64,000 nucleotides of DNA, from NCBI GenBank assembly GCA_905250885.1, contig CAJNOQ010000079.1:16846-80845 (forward strand), in the 5' to 3' direction. This DNA comes from Didymodactylos carnosus. Its lineage: Eukaryota; Rotifera; Eurotatoria; Philodinida; Philodinidae. Of this stretch, positions 13,101-25,100 are shown one piece after another. The position numbers were made by a program, and so were the translations under genes. Within the stretch, counting starts at the first letter, position 1. Each line of letters begins with the position of its first letter. The notes beneath the pieces were generated by a model, which was given only the letters and a program-made list of their open reading frames with translations, did no database searches and had not been told where the DNA came from.

Positions 13101-14296
13101 AATTAACGTTATTTATCATGGTCATAGTGGTCCTGTCTACTCGTTGCAACGACATCAGTTTTTTAATAAAATATTTTTGTCCGTGGGTGATTGGACCGTT
13201 CGTTTGTGGTCAGAAGAAGTTCGAGACGAATTTATTCTGTCTAGCAGGTAATATTAATTCATCAAATAAATGTGTTCAATCAATATTAATCGTGAATTTT
13301 CTATTAAAATTTTAGACCGGGAAAATATCACCTGACAGATGGACAATTTAGCCCAGGTGATTTTTTGTTTTGTTTTGTAAGATGAATTAAAGCATTTAGT
13401 GTTACTGGTTAGGTCGGCCGGGAGTACTTATAACTTCGAGTACAGATGGTTCGATTCACATATGGGATTTGTTATTCAAACCAGATGAGCCAGTATTAAT
13501 TGTCAAGGTATCTACACGTTGTAATGTTTTTTTCATCGTTCTGTCTAATTTTCTGCTATTTTAGTTAGCTGAAGAACCCATTGTTTGTTTGAGATTTCAT
13601 GAGGCAGGTCGATATATTGCTTGTGGAGCAAAAAATGGAAATGTAACACTCTTAGAATTATCAGATAGTTTATGTATATTGAATCGTAATGAAAAACAAC
13701 TTATGGCATCTGTGAGTAAGAAACGAAAGGTGTCGACAGCGCAAAATTGCAGCAGAATTTCTTACTCAGCTAGATGTCCTCTATCCAATCAAGTATAAAT
13801 ATCTCACAAGGAGATTTTGCGCTGTCGACACCTTATATTCTGGTATTTATTGCCCTCATTACCGTTTATTGAATACAGATGTTCGATCGAGAAGTGCGAC
13901 GGATTCGTCTTCTCGACATAAGGGCTAAAGCGAAACAAGAAGAACGTACCCGATTTATAACCGTATGTAACCAGATTTGGCAAGAATGCCGTTCATTGAA
14001 CCATAATTTTTTATCGTATATTACAGTTACCAAGTGAAGAAGAAACAGCAATTCAACTTGAAAAATCTTCTGAACAATTCTGGAATATTGTAAAAGATCA
14101 AAAACGTAGTTTACAAGAACGTGTAAGTTGTCAATCCACCGTCATATACATCTGTTTTACATAAAAAATAACTTTTCAACATTTACAGCTCGTTCACTCA
14201 CAAAATGAACTACTGCAACAAGAAGAAACAGATTCTGATACTGATGAATTGACGATAACTACAACAGATAAGAAGGCAAACACACCAGAGTTGTAA
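10164..14296 (+). CDS. DNAI2: Dynein axonemal intermediate chain 2 (outer dynein arm)
   Basis: Sixteen exons: 10164-10346, 10400-10451, 10519-10628, 10690-10942, 11004-11117, 12508-12562, 12640-12724, 12783-12905, 12967-13008, 13066-13247, 13316-13356, 13413-13507, 13565-13711, 13879-13962, 14027-14122, 14189-14296. Together they make 1770 nt, 589 aa; the human protein is about 605 aa. DNAI2 is a WD-repeat intermediate chain that tethers the outer dynein arm in motile cilia. Diagnostic stretches: an N-terminal [19 protein letters not shown], the [14 protein letters not shown] helix, LVWDMENPNKPE, the [13 protein letters not shown] repeat, [22 protein letters not shown], and the late FDREVRR coiled region. 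Thirteen of 15 introns are 53-77 bp. The two long ones (1390 and 167 bp) each hold a mobile element. The stop codon lies inside a hAT terminal repeat, so the last residues (P-E-L) come from the insertion. Confidence 0.95.
11471..12409. mobile_element. Degenerate MULE-type element with long TIRs in DNAI2 intron 5
   Basis: About 180-190 bp arms are inverted copies. The left arm, from 'tctcgtttcgtcccg', matches the reverse complement of the right arm ending 'gggacgaaacgag'. The inner parts share 'gataacgtaagaaattg', 'gtacacagttgatag' and 'ggataaaatgagtagaatga'. The right arm carries about eight copies of a 16-bp unit (gggacgaaacgagtgt and variants) and the left only about three. Between the arms is a MULE transposase fragment. 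No convincing 9-bp target duplication was found, so the exact ends are uncertain. Confidence 0.75.
11858..12118 (+). pseudogene. MULE transposase fragment
   Basis: An 86-codon open stretch between stops. It encodes [15 protein letters not shown] followed by [10 protein letters not shown], which matches the conserved core of MULE transposases (D-F-E ... FP ... GC-F-H). The expected catalytic Asp is Asn here and the metal-side His is Gln. The reading then runs into a short Cys-rich tail (KCGKC) and stops. There is no start codon or upstream catalytic region, so it is a dead remnant inside the TIR element. Confidence 0.65.
13729..13832. mobile_element. 104-bp MITE with perfect 19-bp TIRs in DNAI2 intron 13
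   Basis: The ends are ggtgtcgacagcgcaaaat (13729-13747) and its exact reverse complement (13814-13832). The host intron is 167 bp; removing 104 bp leaves 63 bp, the usual intron size in this gene. No clear target-site duplication is visible. Confidence 0.75.
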
Positions 14297-15053
14297 CCGG
14301 TCCGATCCGGTCGGACCGGTTGAAATGGTTGGACCGGCCGGTGTTCACCGGTTTTTGCCAGTCTAAAGAAATTTTTTAGTCGTAAAACTCCCTCTAGTCC
14401 CCCTCAGGATTAAGTCATAAAATGAATTTCACAATTTTCTAGATATACAATTTTTTTCAATAAAATATGTCGAGAGTAAGCCTAAGTTCTTTTATCAAAG
14501 ATAATCATATTGTTACAAAAAACATCAACCTTATTTTCTTCAATTTGTCTAAACTTTTTCGTTTTTTTAATCGAAATTTTTTTTAACTCCCTAAAAAGCT
14601 CAATCAGAACAGTGTTAGCTGAGAAAAACTTCTCAACTTATCTCAATAATGTTTTGTTTAGAGACCAGGTTTAAGGTGTCACTCCCGTTCAAACAGAAAT
14701 ATTAGTTTTTTTTGCAAAATCTAAGTAAAAAAATTTAAGATTTGCAGATTACCAATTGAGTGGCAGGTAGATGCCTGTTTTTTCTTGAGATAGAAACATC
14801 ACATATTCATCTTTGGGAAAACTTACAGATATAAACGACTGTAGCATCACATTTCTTCTTGAGTATTAATAAAAACGTGAGTAAGGAACATGCAGATGGG
14901 TGTTTTTTGAAGCCTCTCGTTTTAACTGGCAGTACATGACCTAACATACCGATCGGTTTTTGCCGGTTTTTACCGGTCTGAAAATTTCAAGCCGGTCACC
15001 GATCGGACCGGATCGGTCTAAAGTTTGGACCGGCCGGACCGGTTACAACTCTG
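14286..15053. mobile_element. Non-autonomous hAT element with 8-bp target-site duplication
   Basis: Terminal inverted repeats start CAGAGTTGTAACCGGTCCG (14286-14304), mirrored at 15035-15053. The element is flanked by the direct repeat AAACACAC (14278-14285 and 15054-15061). An 8-bp duplication and CAG-type ends are hallmarks of the hAT superfamily. The subterminal regions are full of CCGGT motifs, probably transposase-binding sites. No transposase ORF is present in 768 bp. It inserted in the last codons of DNAI2 and supplies that gene's stop codon. Confidence 0.9.
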
Positions 15054-15284
15054 AAACACACTTTAAATTGTATGTGATTGATCAATCTGTCGGTGATTGC
15101 ATCAAGTACCGTTAATGTATTCTGTTGATACACAAAAAGATACTGAATAGTTCTCATTGATTGTACTAATATTATAACGACAAGAGTAAGAGATTGACTG
15201 ATGTTTTCTCTAGTATACCTGAATGGAACAGAATAAAGGACTTTTTTCACTTTTAAAGAGCACACCTCCCGCAATGCGTTTTTC

Positions 15285-15412
15285 TACACAGTTCTTATAA
15301 CTTAGAACTACTTGATATTCTGTCACGTTTAGATGCACGAAACTGATTACATGATCACTCTGCACACACATTCAGACATAATCACTCTCACTTCTCCGTC
15401 ATTCATCATTAG
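15285..15412 (-). repeat. Interspersed repeat copy, inverted partner of 8911-9030
   Basis: Contains 'gattacatgatcactctg' and 'cattcagacataatcac', the reverse complement of the copy near 8.9 kb, with similarity fading at both ends. Confidence 0.55.
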
Positions 15413-15874
15413 ATAGAAGTTTTCAAGCGCTACAAGATGCGCTACACTTTTTTTATTTTATTGGATTTTGACAAAAATTCATGGAGTTCAAAACGTCTTC
15501 ATAAACCTGAACATAATAGAGAAATACACGGTAAAAAGATCAAGAAAAAAGACAGAGGCGCAAAATGCAGCAGTAGCAGCAGATATATTAGAGTATAGTG
15601 CTGGTGGTTTTTGAGGTTCATTTATGCAAAATTATTATTCATAATTTTGTAGTTTTTCATTTTGATATTCTTCAATGGATTTCTGTTATTAATAAAGTAG
15701 TCAGAATGCGGTAGAAGATCATTTTTCATCATTTAATATTTCCCAAAAGCATCCAAGAATTCTGGATATAGGCATTAGCTTCATAACTGTCTGATTATAC
15801 ATACTATCCTGTATTTTTCCTAGTGTACATTTCATAAATCTGTGTGAAACTGTGAGAAAAAAATTAATTGGGTT

Positions 15875-16225
15875 TCAAAAAGTAATTCTCAATTTTCCAC
15901 TCAAAAATTTTGCCACGGATTCTGTCTATGCAAAGCATAATTGATCGAAACTGTTGTAACAAAAGTTGTTTCTATAAAATTCTACATGGGATAAGAGAAA
16001 CAATTTTTCTTTTCTAACGACAAAAACTTTAAAAAAGTATAAATTAAAAAATTTTCAAATTTTTATTTAACCTCCGTTCAAAATTTTATTTTGAAATTTC
16101 TTTCTACTTATCTCATGCAGAATGACATAGGCTACAACTTTTCTGTCGGAAAGTTTTCTTTAAAATGCTTTATTATCGTACAATCGCTGGCAAGGTTTTC
16201 AAAAAATTACTTTTTATGCCTAAAA
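15875..16225. repeat. Diverged fold-back repeat
   Basis: The arms around 15875-16010 and 16110-16225 are imperfect reverse complements. For example, 'ttcaaaaagtaatt' pairs with 'aattactttttat', and 'aaaagttgt' with 'acaactttt'. It is more diverged than the other fold-backs in the window and has no ORF. Confidence 0.45.
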
Positions 16226-16620
16226 GAGAAAAAAACACTTTTTCTACAATGTTTCACTTAAATCTATGTCACTAGAAAAATTTTCAGACTTATTATATAC
16301 AACTGACGATTGTCTACAAAATAACTCTACAACAACGTTGATTGAACATTCCAATAAAATATAATGAATAATTTTATAATACCATCGAAATCGAACTTTT
16401 AATTAAATTTAATTATTAGTGATTTAATTACTCTTAAACTGTGCGAGGATCGATCAAACACTTCAGGTCATAGCCTACACCATGTCAAAATATTGAGGGA
16501 GGAACTCCCTTAAAAAATTTATTTCTGGCAGACTGCTGTATATACAAATTATTACTACCGAAAAGTTGATACTTCCGGATCAGTCGTTACATTGATCCGT
16601 ATTTTAATGACATTGCTGAT

Positions 16621-17177
16621 CAGGGATCCCAGATCCAAAAGATGAAAATCAGAAAAAATGAGTTCAAAATCAGGAAAAAATTAGACTACGAATTTTTTGG
16701 TGCTTAGATAATTAATTATATCTTTTTAAACAATAAATGTCGTATTATCTCTGTGTTCGTGCATTTCACCTATTTTTACGACACATTAAGCTATAATCAC
16801 AACAAAACACACCAATTCTTCCCAATCTGGGAGATGTTTCTTTCTCGTAAGTTATTCTATGAGTAGAAACAAAGTACAGAAAACTTCAGAAATTTTTCCA
16901 GTTCTCGAGTGCTCGTGTGTACAAAGTACGTCTAAGCTCGTAGACTACTGTAATCGATCGAAGAATGAACAGTTTCTGAGATAAGGATCTATACAAGGAA
17001 GACTTATAACGAACTATTGGGATATTATTGTCCAGTGCTTACTACCGGAACAGAAAGCGACATGAATGTGATACGATACATGAGCTACGGGCCAACCTTC
17101 AGTTCAAATTCACATAAAATCAGAAAAAAAATTCAAAAATTAGAAATTTTCTGCCAAAATCAGGTCTAGGATCCCTG
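16621..17177. mobile_element. Second non-autonomous hAT-like element with 8-bp target-site duplication
   Basis: The left end is CAGGGATCCCAGATCC and the right end, reversed, is CAGGGATCCTAGACC. The flanking direct repeat is TTGCTGAT (16613-16620 and 17178-17185). At 557 bp with no ORF, it is a non-autonomous copy of a different hAT family from the element at 14286. Confidence 0.85.
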
Positions 17178-19142
17178 TTGCTGATGCGGGATTTCAAACA
17201 CTACTAAAGGTAAACATTAAGATTGTTAATGTAACATTTAATTTGATAATCATGAGTCGAATATAGTAACCGAGAATCGAACAAACTATAGTATATCACC
17301 GTTCATTGTGAACTGACACCTTGTTCCATAGTAACAATTTTTACAAACACATCTAAAACGTATAGAACAAATGGGATGATTCTGAAATTACAACCGCTGT
17401 TTTCATAATATGTGTAACCGTGACAATCGTATGTCATATAAGGATTAAAATTAAAACAATCTATCTCATGATTTTTAAGTATATAAACATATTTGTATAT
17501 TGTCATAAAAACATTTTAAATTTGAAGATATTTTTGGCATAGTTGAGGATAATATTTAACTCATTCCACGCACTCGTACAACAATATTGTTGAATTATCT
17601 TAGACTGCTTACATGAATGAATAACGGTTCTCTTGAACTACTTGCGTTGAAACACATGTGAACAATTATTTTGTTGACCTAAAGCGCGATCAGATAATAT
17701 ATTGAACTTGTAAATGAACAATTTCAGAATTTTCTGAGTAGATTATGAGATTGGATTGAAAAATTGAATTTTTGTCGAGAAAAAAGACTGTGCGTTTTAT
17801 ATGGTCTTGTTCGATCTTGATCAGATGTATTTTACGAAAAAAATTTGTTGTAGAACGTTGGAAGTGGCCAAGACTTTTCTCTACATCAAGTTATTTTCAA
17901 CTTAAAATAAAAAATTTTGTCAAAAAATAGGTAAGAGATATTCTTAATTTCCGTTGTTGATCATTACTCTATGTGACTCTCTATTCATCAAATAAAATAA
18001 AATTAAATTCAGAAAAAATTATCGAAACCCTAGTTAGTGTTTGTACGAACTTTTTTGCTGTTGTCATATACTCAGGTTATAAAAAGTGTATGTATTTGTC
18101 TTCATTGAGCTGTTTATGTGATGTCGATTGTTAATAACCCTGTACAGTTGCTTTTAGTTAGCAAACATAAACATTTACATTCTGCAGTCAAAGAGTCAGC
18201 GCACTGCATTCGATTGTGACCGTTCTTGTATTGTTTCATGAAACTTATCGATTAATATCAATGGTTATGGAAGATTGCTCGTTCTATGTACAAATGAACG
18301 AAAAGATGAATTCATAACTGTGTCTAGTGTTCTCTTCCCTGTGTTTTAATAATAAAAATTTCAAAAAAACAAACAAACAAACAAAAAAAACAAAGACAGC
18401 AGAAAAAAAGAAGAATATTGAAGACAAAATTCCGATGAGAAGAAAAACAGATAACAAACGGAAAAAGAAACTTAACGCATAGATTCTCTATTTTTAAAAT
18501 GTTGACGTGAACTTGTTCATATATTAAAAGAAAAAAAATACAACATATAGAAGAGCCCACATTGTAGATTCTTTTGAGAGTTGGGCGAGAGAGAGAGAAC
18601 GAAAAACAAATAAAATATAAAAAAATACATAAAAGCTAGTTTTAGCTTCTTTTTTTAAATTTTTGGACTGGGATAGAATTCCGAACCTGGACACACACAC
18701 AAGTACAAGGTATGTGTCTCCTTTAACATTTATATACAAAACGAAAAGAAGTAGCACACAAAGTATGAAAAAACAAAAACAAAAAACGCTTATTATCGTA
18801 GCCTGTCTGGATCTAAAGTTAAAACTCTCACGATAGTTATTTGACTTTACTGTTTATTACAACTAGATCCGCTTAACGCCTTCTCTAACGAGCAAGTTTT
18901 CTCAAACTAAAACTGTTTTTGTGCCATATACCACCCTTTTTTCCTTAAATATTTGTTATGTATTGTTAGTATACGGATTGATTGACGGAAATAGCGAGGT
19001 AAAATCTCGTTACTAAATTTAAACTCGTCTCTTAACGTTAAAATTTATAAAATAATAAAAAAGTCAAGTTGTAAGGATAGAACATACTAACATCTGATTC
19101 TCCATAGAACAAAATATGAATATGTTCACGTTTTGATGTGAG

Positions 19143-22100
19143 TTAAGCAACATAGCTGTACATTTTTCTAAAATAGAAACAGAAAAAAAAATAGTAAAAT
19201 TAGTGCAATAAACAAATAGATAGATATATAAATAGTATACCTATCATCCATCGAACGTGATAAATAATCTCTCTCAATTAGACTTTCAATTCGTTTTTTA
19301 ATAAATAAGGGACTGGGCATAAAACGTGTTTTCAATTGATGTGTTACCTAGAAAAAGAAGAACATGTTTTTTTGTGTCTAATAAAGAATCAACAATAAAT
19401 GGCATACTTCAGCGACTAATTGAATATGTGCCATAGATTTTCGCGTCTTCATTATTCTAACTATGGCCGCATCAATTTCATGTTTTCGATCATCATCCAC
19501 TTTATTACGTGTTTCTAAACGTTCTGGATCTGATTCAGTTTTTGGTGTAATAGGATTAATTTTAACACGATATAATTTTGATGTAAACGAATCATTTATA
19601 GAAAATGTATCTGTTGAAACAATTTCTTTTGTTTTAGGTTCTTTTAAGAAAATACGTTGTGTTGGTTTTCCCATAGCTAATGGTAATAGTGAACGTTGTA
19701 AATCTTTTTCATTTATATCTGTTTCATGATGAATTTCCTAGAATAGAAAAAAGAGCATAGTAAGAAAATAATATTTCTTTTTATGATCAAAAACCTACTT
19801 CAAATGTCCATGTTTCTTTGCTATTAAATAACATTATAATAACCATTTGATACGTTGATACTTGTAACGTATGTTTTCGTTCTTTGGAAGTAGTTGTTAT
19901 CGAACGCAATTCTTTATCACCATCATCATCTTTTGGTTTACCAAAAAAAATGGCTGTTAAATCAGCTGAACCTAAACTTGGCTGTAATGTTAACTGTCGA
20001 CCACTATGTTTATTTAGATAAAATCTACAAATATAGACAAATGAATAAAAAGATAGAATATAAACATTTTTTAAACATACCGATGAAAACATTGATATGC
20101 TTCACGAACATTTGATGGTAAATTACACTGATTATTTGTCGACTGTGTTGGCCAAAAACCTGTTGTTAATACCCGCACAGCTAAATCGATACCATGTAAA
20201 TTAAACTAAACAACAGAAACAGTTTATCAAGTTGATAAATATTAAATTAAATGATTAAAATCATACTCGTTTTTGTTGTACATGTAAACGAAAATCCTCA
20301 GCTGTTGTATTTGATATTGATATATCCTTAAACATTCCTTCTAGTTTACATGTAAATTGACATCCACATTCTGTTTTCAAACGTGATATCATATTTTTTT
20401 CGGCATCATCCGATGCACTCTTATTCAGTAATAAACGTTTAGCTAAATGTTGTTTATAATAACGTTCAAATACATCTTTTTCTTCTAAATATCGAAATAA
20501 CATCATGGCTTTATCTAGTACAACTTCGACTTCTTGATCGCCAAGCTAGTTTAAATAGAACAAAACATTTATATTGTTTTTTCTTTTTCATTTATAAGAT
20601 AAAATGACTATTCAACATACATCTTTGCCACCTTTTTTCAATTTTTCATCAATAAATAATGATAAATATTCTGGACTACGTTGATTTAAATTTATAAAAT
20701 GCTCAAAATCACTATTAATACGTTTTTTAAACATTCGATCTTCGTTAAATGCATTTTTAAGAAAATGATCAAAATTATCTTTTAAATCAAGTAAACTCTA
20801 GAGAAAAAAACAATAACGAAATATGTTAATCTTTTTCTTTTTCAACTACAGAAACTCTTTTTTTTTTTAAACTCACTTGTACATATGTAATAGCACTTTT
20901 ACCCTCATCACCATTCTCAGTTACGAGTGCTTTTCCTTGTTCACGTAGAAAATTACTCATACAATCGGCTACTGTTTGATGACCACTTGGCACACGTTCA
21001 AATAATTTATACATTGTAGCTAAATCTTCATATTTATTATGTTTTAACATATGATCAACACCAGAATTTTCCATTTCAACAATGGTTTTGATATGTTTTG
21101 TAATGAGTTCATCTGTAAATAAACAAAAAAGAAGAGTAAAGGTGATAAAAACATTGAATTCTAACAATACCTTCTAAAACTCGAATGATCCGTTCTTCTG
21201 TTGATTTATCTAAATAATGTACAGCTCGTTCGGCTTCTTCACTAATTCTTGCTGCAACTTTTCGAATATATACAGATGCACTATTTTCAGCAAGTAATTT
21301 TTGACTCTCCAACTATACATAACAAAAAAATAAGTCTCATCTATTTAGCAATATTCTAAAATATCTTACTCGATAAAATTCAGCTGATTGTTGTAAAAAT
21401 GGCGTTTCAAAATCTTCGGCATAAACACAACGACTATCAATGCCAAGACTCATTAACATTTGACAAGCATTTTTAACTGCACTCCTAAAAAATTTATAAA
21501 GAAACGTTTCTTTCGACATAAAGAATAGAAAGAGAATAAATTATGAGCTATGAACGACGAATATATTTCGTTAAAGTATAACTATCCAATTCAAAAAAGA
21601 ATAAACTCTATTATACTTCGATAAAAAAATACTGATGAATAATTGCGTTTTTTAATGATCACAGGACATCCATTCGTGGAAGAGAAAGTTCGCAACATCA
21701 TTTGAAAGTAGTATACCTCTTCTAGATGATTTTAATGAATTTTTACTTAGATTAAATACGTTTAAACTGTCAGACACATTCACGTAAATCCAAACTCTCT
21801 ACCTATCAGGGATCAGCAACAGAAATGCATAGGGAACGGGAAGCCCACGAGAAAGTCCAGCGGGAGTACAATAAGCATTTTCCGCTAGCAGACATCAAGC
21901 AGCATCAAGTTTTTATCATCGGAAAAGGTTGGTTTTAGCTTCGAATAACTCTCTGTAGCTGAAAATAGTATTCTCGCAAGAAAAAGTCTTATACTAAAAA
22001 CTTTTAGTTTTTAATCACAAACACATGAGACGCCCTCTCAGGTGAAATTTTTTGATCAAGAAAAATATTTTAGATATTATTTGAAAACCACATCGTTCAA

Positions 22101-25100
22101 TGAACTTTTTCGTGCTGATTTCGAATTTGACTTTATTTTTTCTTAGGGTTTCCGTCGTCAGAAATATAAATTTTTTATAAAAAGTCGATATTGAGCTAAA
22201 TACATGGTTCGATAATCCAAGATGTTAACTCTTAGAATCCATACTATTTTTGCCAATATGAAAGGCTTCAGAGAATTCTTAAGAAAATTTTCTAAGAAGC
22301 CTAGAAAACTTATTTCTCTGGAATTCTGATGTGGAACAAACACTTCTGGTGAAAATAAGACGTTTCCCGACTTTGAGTGATATTTTGATCAAAAGTTGTA
22401 ACAGTTTTACTACTAGTCCTAAAATCTGTACTATACACTAGCCCCACTGCATCTGAAAATCAATTTTTGCCTAGTTTTTCGTAATTCCAGGATTTCTTCT
22501 CTGTTTCAGAAGCTAAAAACTCCGGAGGCAGTATAGATAGAGAATATTTGTGCAAAGTTTGAGAGAGATTGAAGCTTTAGAAAAGTTTGGAAACTCACCG
22601 AACCGAAGAGATGTTTTTGAAAACTTTGTTAGTTTGAAAAAAAAATACTTTTATTTTTCGCCTTCATGAGACTCTATCGAGGAAAAAATTTCTTTTGTTC
22701 TGGGACCCAGCCGATGGACCATATAAAAATAGGTGGAGCAGGAACTCTACGGAGCGAGACTTTTTATCGATTGTAGACGTGATCACTACTCATCTAAACC
22801 GACAAACAGTAAGCAATATTATCGTCGCCCCTCTTGTAGAAAAATAAATATGAAATTTTCGATTTATTTTTGTATATTTACTTTAACTGTTTTAAAAGGA
22901 AACATGACGTTGGGTGAGAATAAAAGTTTAAGAATATCGATATGGAAGAGAAAAAACATTGTTACATGAAGCGATTTTTGAAATGTGATAAAGAGGAAAA
23001 TAATTGTTTAACGGAAACGAGGTGGAAGATAGTTGTCAGAGTGATGAAAAGCGAGTTCTGCAAAATGAGTTTCCCATAAATCTCTGTTCAACAATAATAT
23101 TAGTTTCCTAATCAATGACAGAAGTGCATATGAATAGATCTTTAAACTTTCTTTGTCACAGATCGATGTCGATTACTTGCAGCGAAAAACGTTAGATTTC
23201 TATCATTCTCCTATCGATAGTATGTGAAACAAAACTGTCAATATGGATTATTATTCTTCTCTAATAGAAAAGGAGAATTATAACTCTTCAATTTGTTTTA
23301 GAACTATTGATTTCATGTCATGTCATTTTGATTTTCTTATATTAAAGTTTGTATGTAACCGTATTAATAGTAAAAAAATTTCTTTCTTCTATCGCTTAAG
23401 TAAATGGTTAACTGTACTGATGTTTTCATAATAATTAGTCAGCAATAAATTTAGGTATTTGTAAAACTTATTTATTTTTTAACAGTTAGTTGTACAGAGA
23501 TAGTCGTTCAAGTGTCACTCAACATACGCTTTTCATCTGGGGAATAGTTTATCAATGATTATCTTAAATTCTACATTTTTATCTATTTGTTTCCTTTTGT
23601 CAAAATAAGAAAAAAACAAAAATCCTTTCTCTTTTTCTTTTTATTAACTATGTGGTAATATTTTCTTGAAGACAACTTACTTAACAGATTCTCATTTCTT
23701 TTTCTATCGTTTTCCTTCTTTTTTATTTTTTTTATTTTGAACGATCGGAAAAACATGAACATACTCAATTATAGAAACACGAGAAAAAAATCTGTTCATT
23801 TCTTTTTTCTTTTTTTATGTCAAAATGAATTAATAGAGCTTCCAATCTGTGTACGAGTGAGAGAAACGGATGCCACTCTTATTTTCATTATCATTGTGAA
23901 TAACCTAAATAAAAATCCAATGATATTTCAATGATCCTAACTACAAACGGATTAATGATGTTTTTATTTTTATTAAATAATTATTTTCGTCAAATAAATA
24001 GTCAATATTGTTACGGTTGTAAACGTCATGCAACAAATTCATTAACGGGTGATGTTCAAAATTGGGCATTATTAATTCAAAGTTATATATTAAAATTAGC
24101 ATCGGATAGTATGCATCGTGAAAAAACACAATCTTATTTTGATTCAGCAGATTATAAAGAAGAAAATAAATCGGGTGATAAATTATTACATGATATGAAA
24201 TTAATATTGGATACATTTTTTGAAAAAAAACAACGTGCTGCTAATGCAATAGCAGATGAAGCAAGACAAATTTATGATAAATTATATATGCAACGATATA
24301 ATGATTATAAATTAAATTCAACAGGTTGGTATATTTCAGAGGGTATGTCACCAATCGATTCATTATTATCTACTACAATTACATCAACAGCATCTATAAA
24401 TAAAAAAGAAATTTATCCATTAGGTTTATCAAAATATCAACGTTTATTAGATTTAAATAATTATACTTATAGAGATGCTGATATTCCATTACGTTTTCCA
24501 CCAAATATGACATTTCATCCACATTTTAAACGAAATGTTAGTTTACATCATAGTGTAGTTAAAATTTCAGATGAAATACCAAGAGATGATATACAAATTA
24601 TATGGACAGTTGAATGGACATATGAATTAGAAAAAATTTTTCGTGAAAATCGTAAATTAGATCCAGAAATAAGATGGCAATATTTTGGTTCAAATGTTGG
24701 ACTTATAAGATTATATCCCGGTCGAGAATGGGATCAAAATTTTGCCGGTTTTTATAATGATTATGATCCACGTATAAGACCATGGTATATTGGTACAACA
24801 AGTGGACCAAAAGATATTATTATTATTCTTGATTGTAGTCGATCAATGAGAGGAAGTAAATTTGAAATTGGTAAATCAATTGCTAAAGTAATAATTGATA
24901 CATTAACTAAACAAGATTATGTTAATATTATATGTGTACATGAAAGTCATTGGAATGATATTGGAAAATGGACTGAATATAAAACAGAAGTTTTAAGTTG
25001 TCAACAAGATACAATGGTACAAGCAACATTAGCCTATAAAAGAGATTTAAAAGAAAAACTTTTACATTTACATGCGGGTGGTACAAGTGAATTTGAAAAT

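Larger units (their letters stand above)
15062..19142. other. Intergenic region between DNAI2 and CUL3
   Basis: Contains the displaced 3' end of DNAI2, repeats and a hAT element, but no credible gene. Minus-strand ORFs at 17303-18757 are low-complexity. A minus-strand AATAAA (18853-18858) lies 285 bp past the CUL3 stop and could be its polyadenylation signal. Confidence 0.5.
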
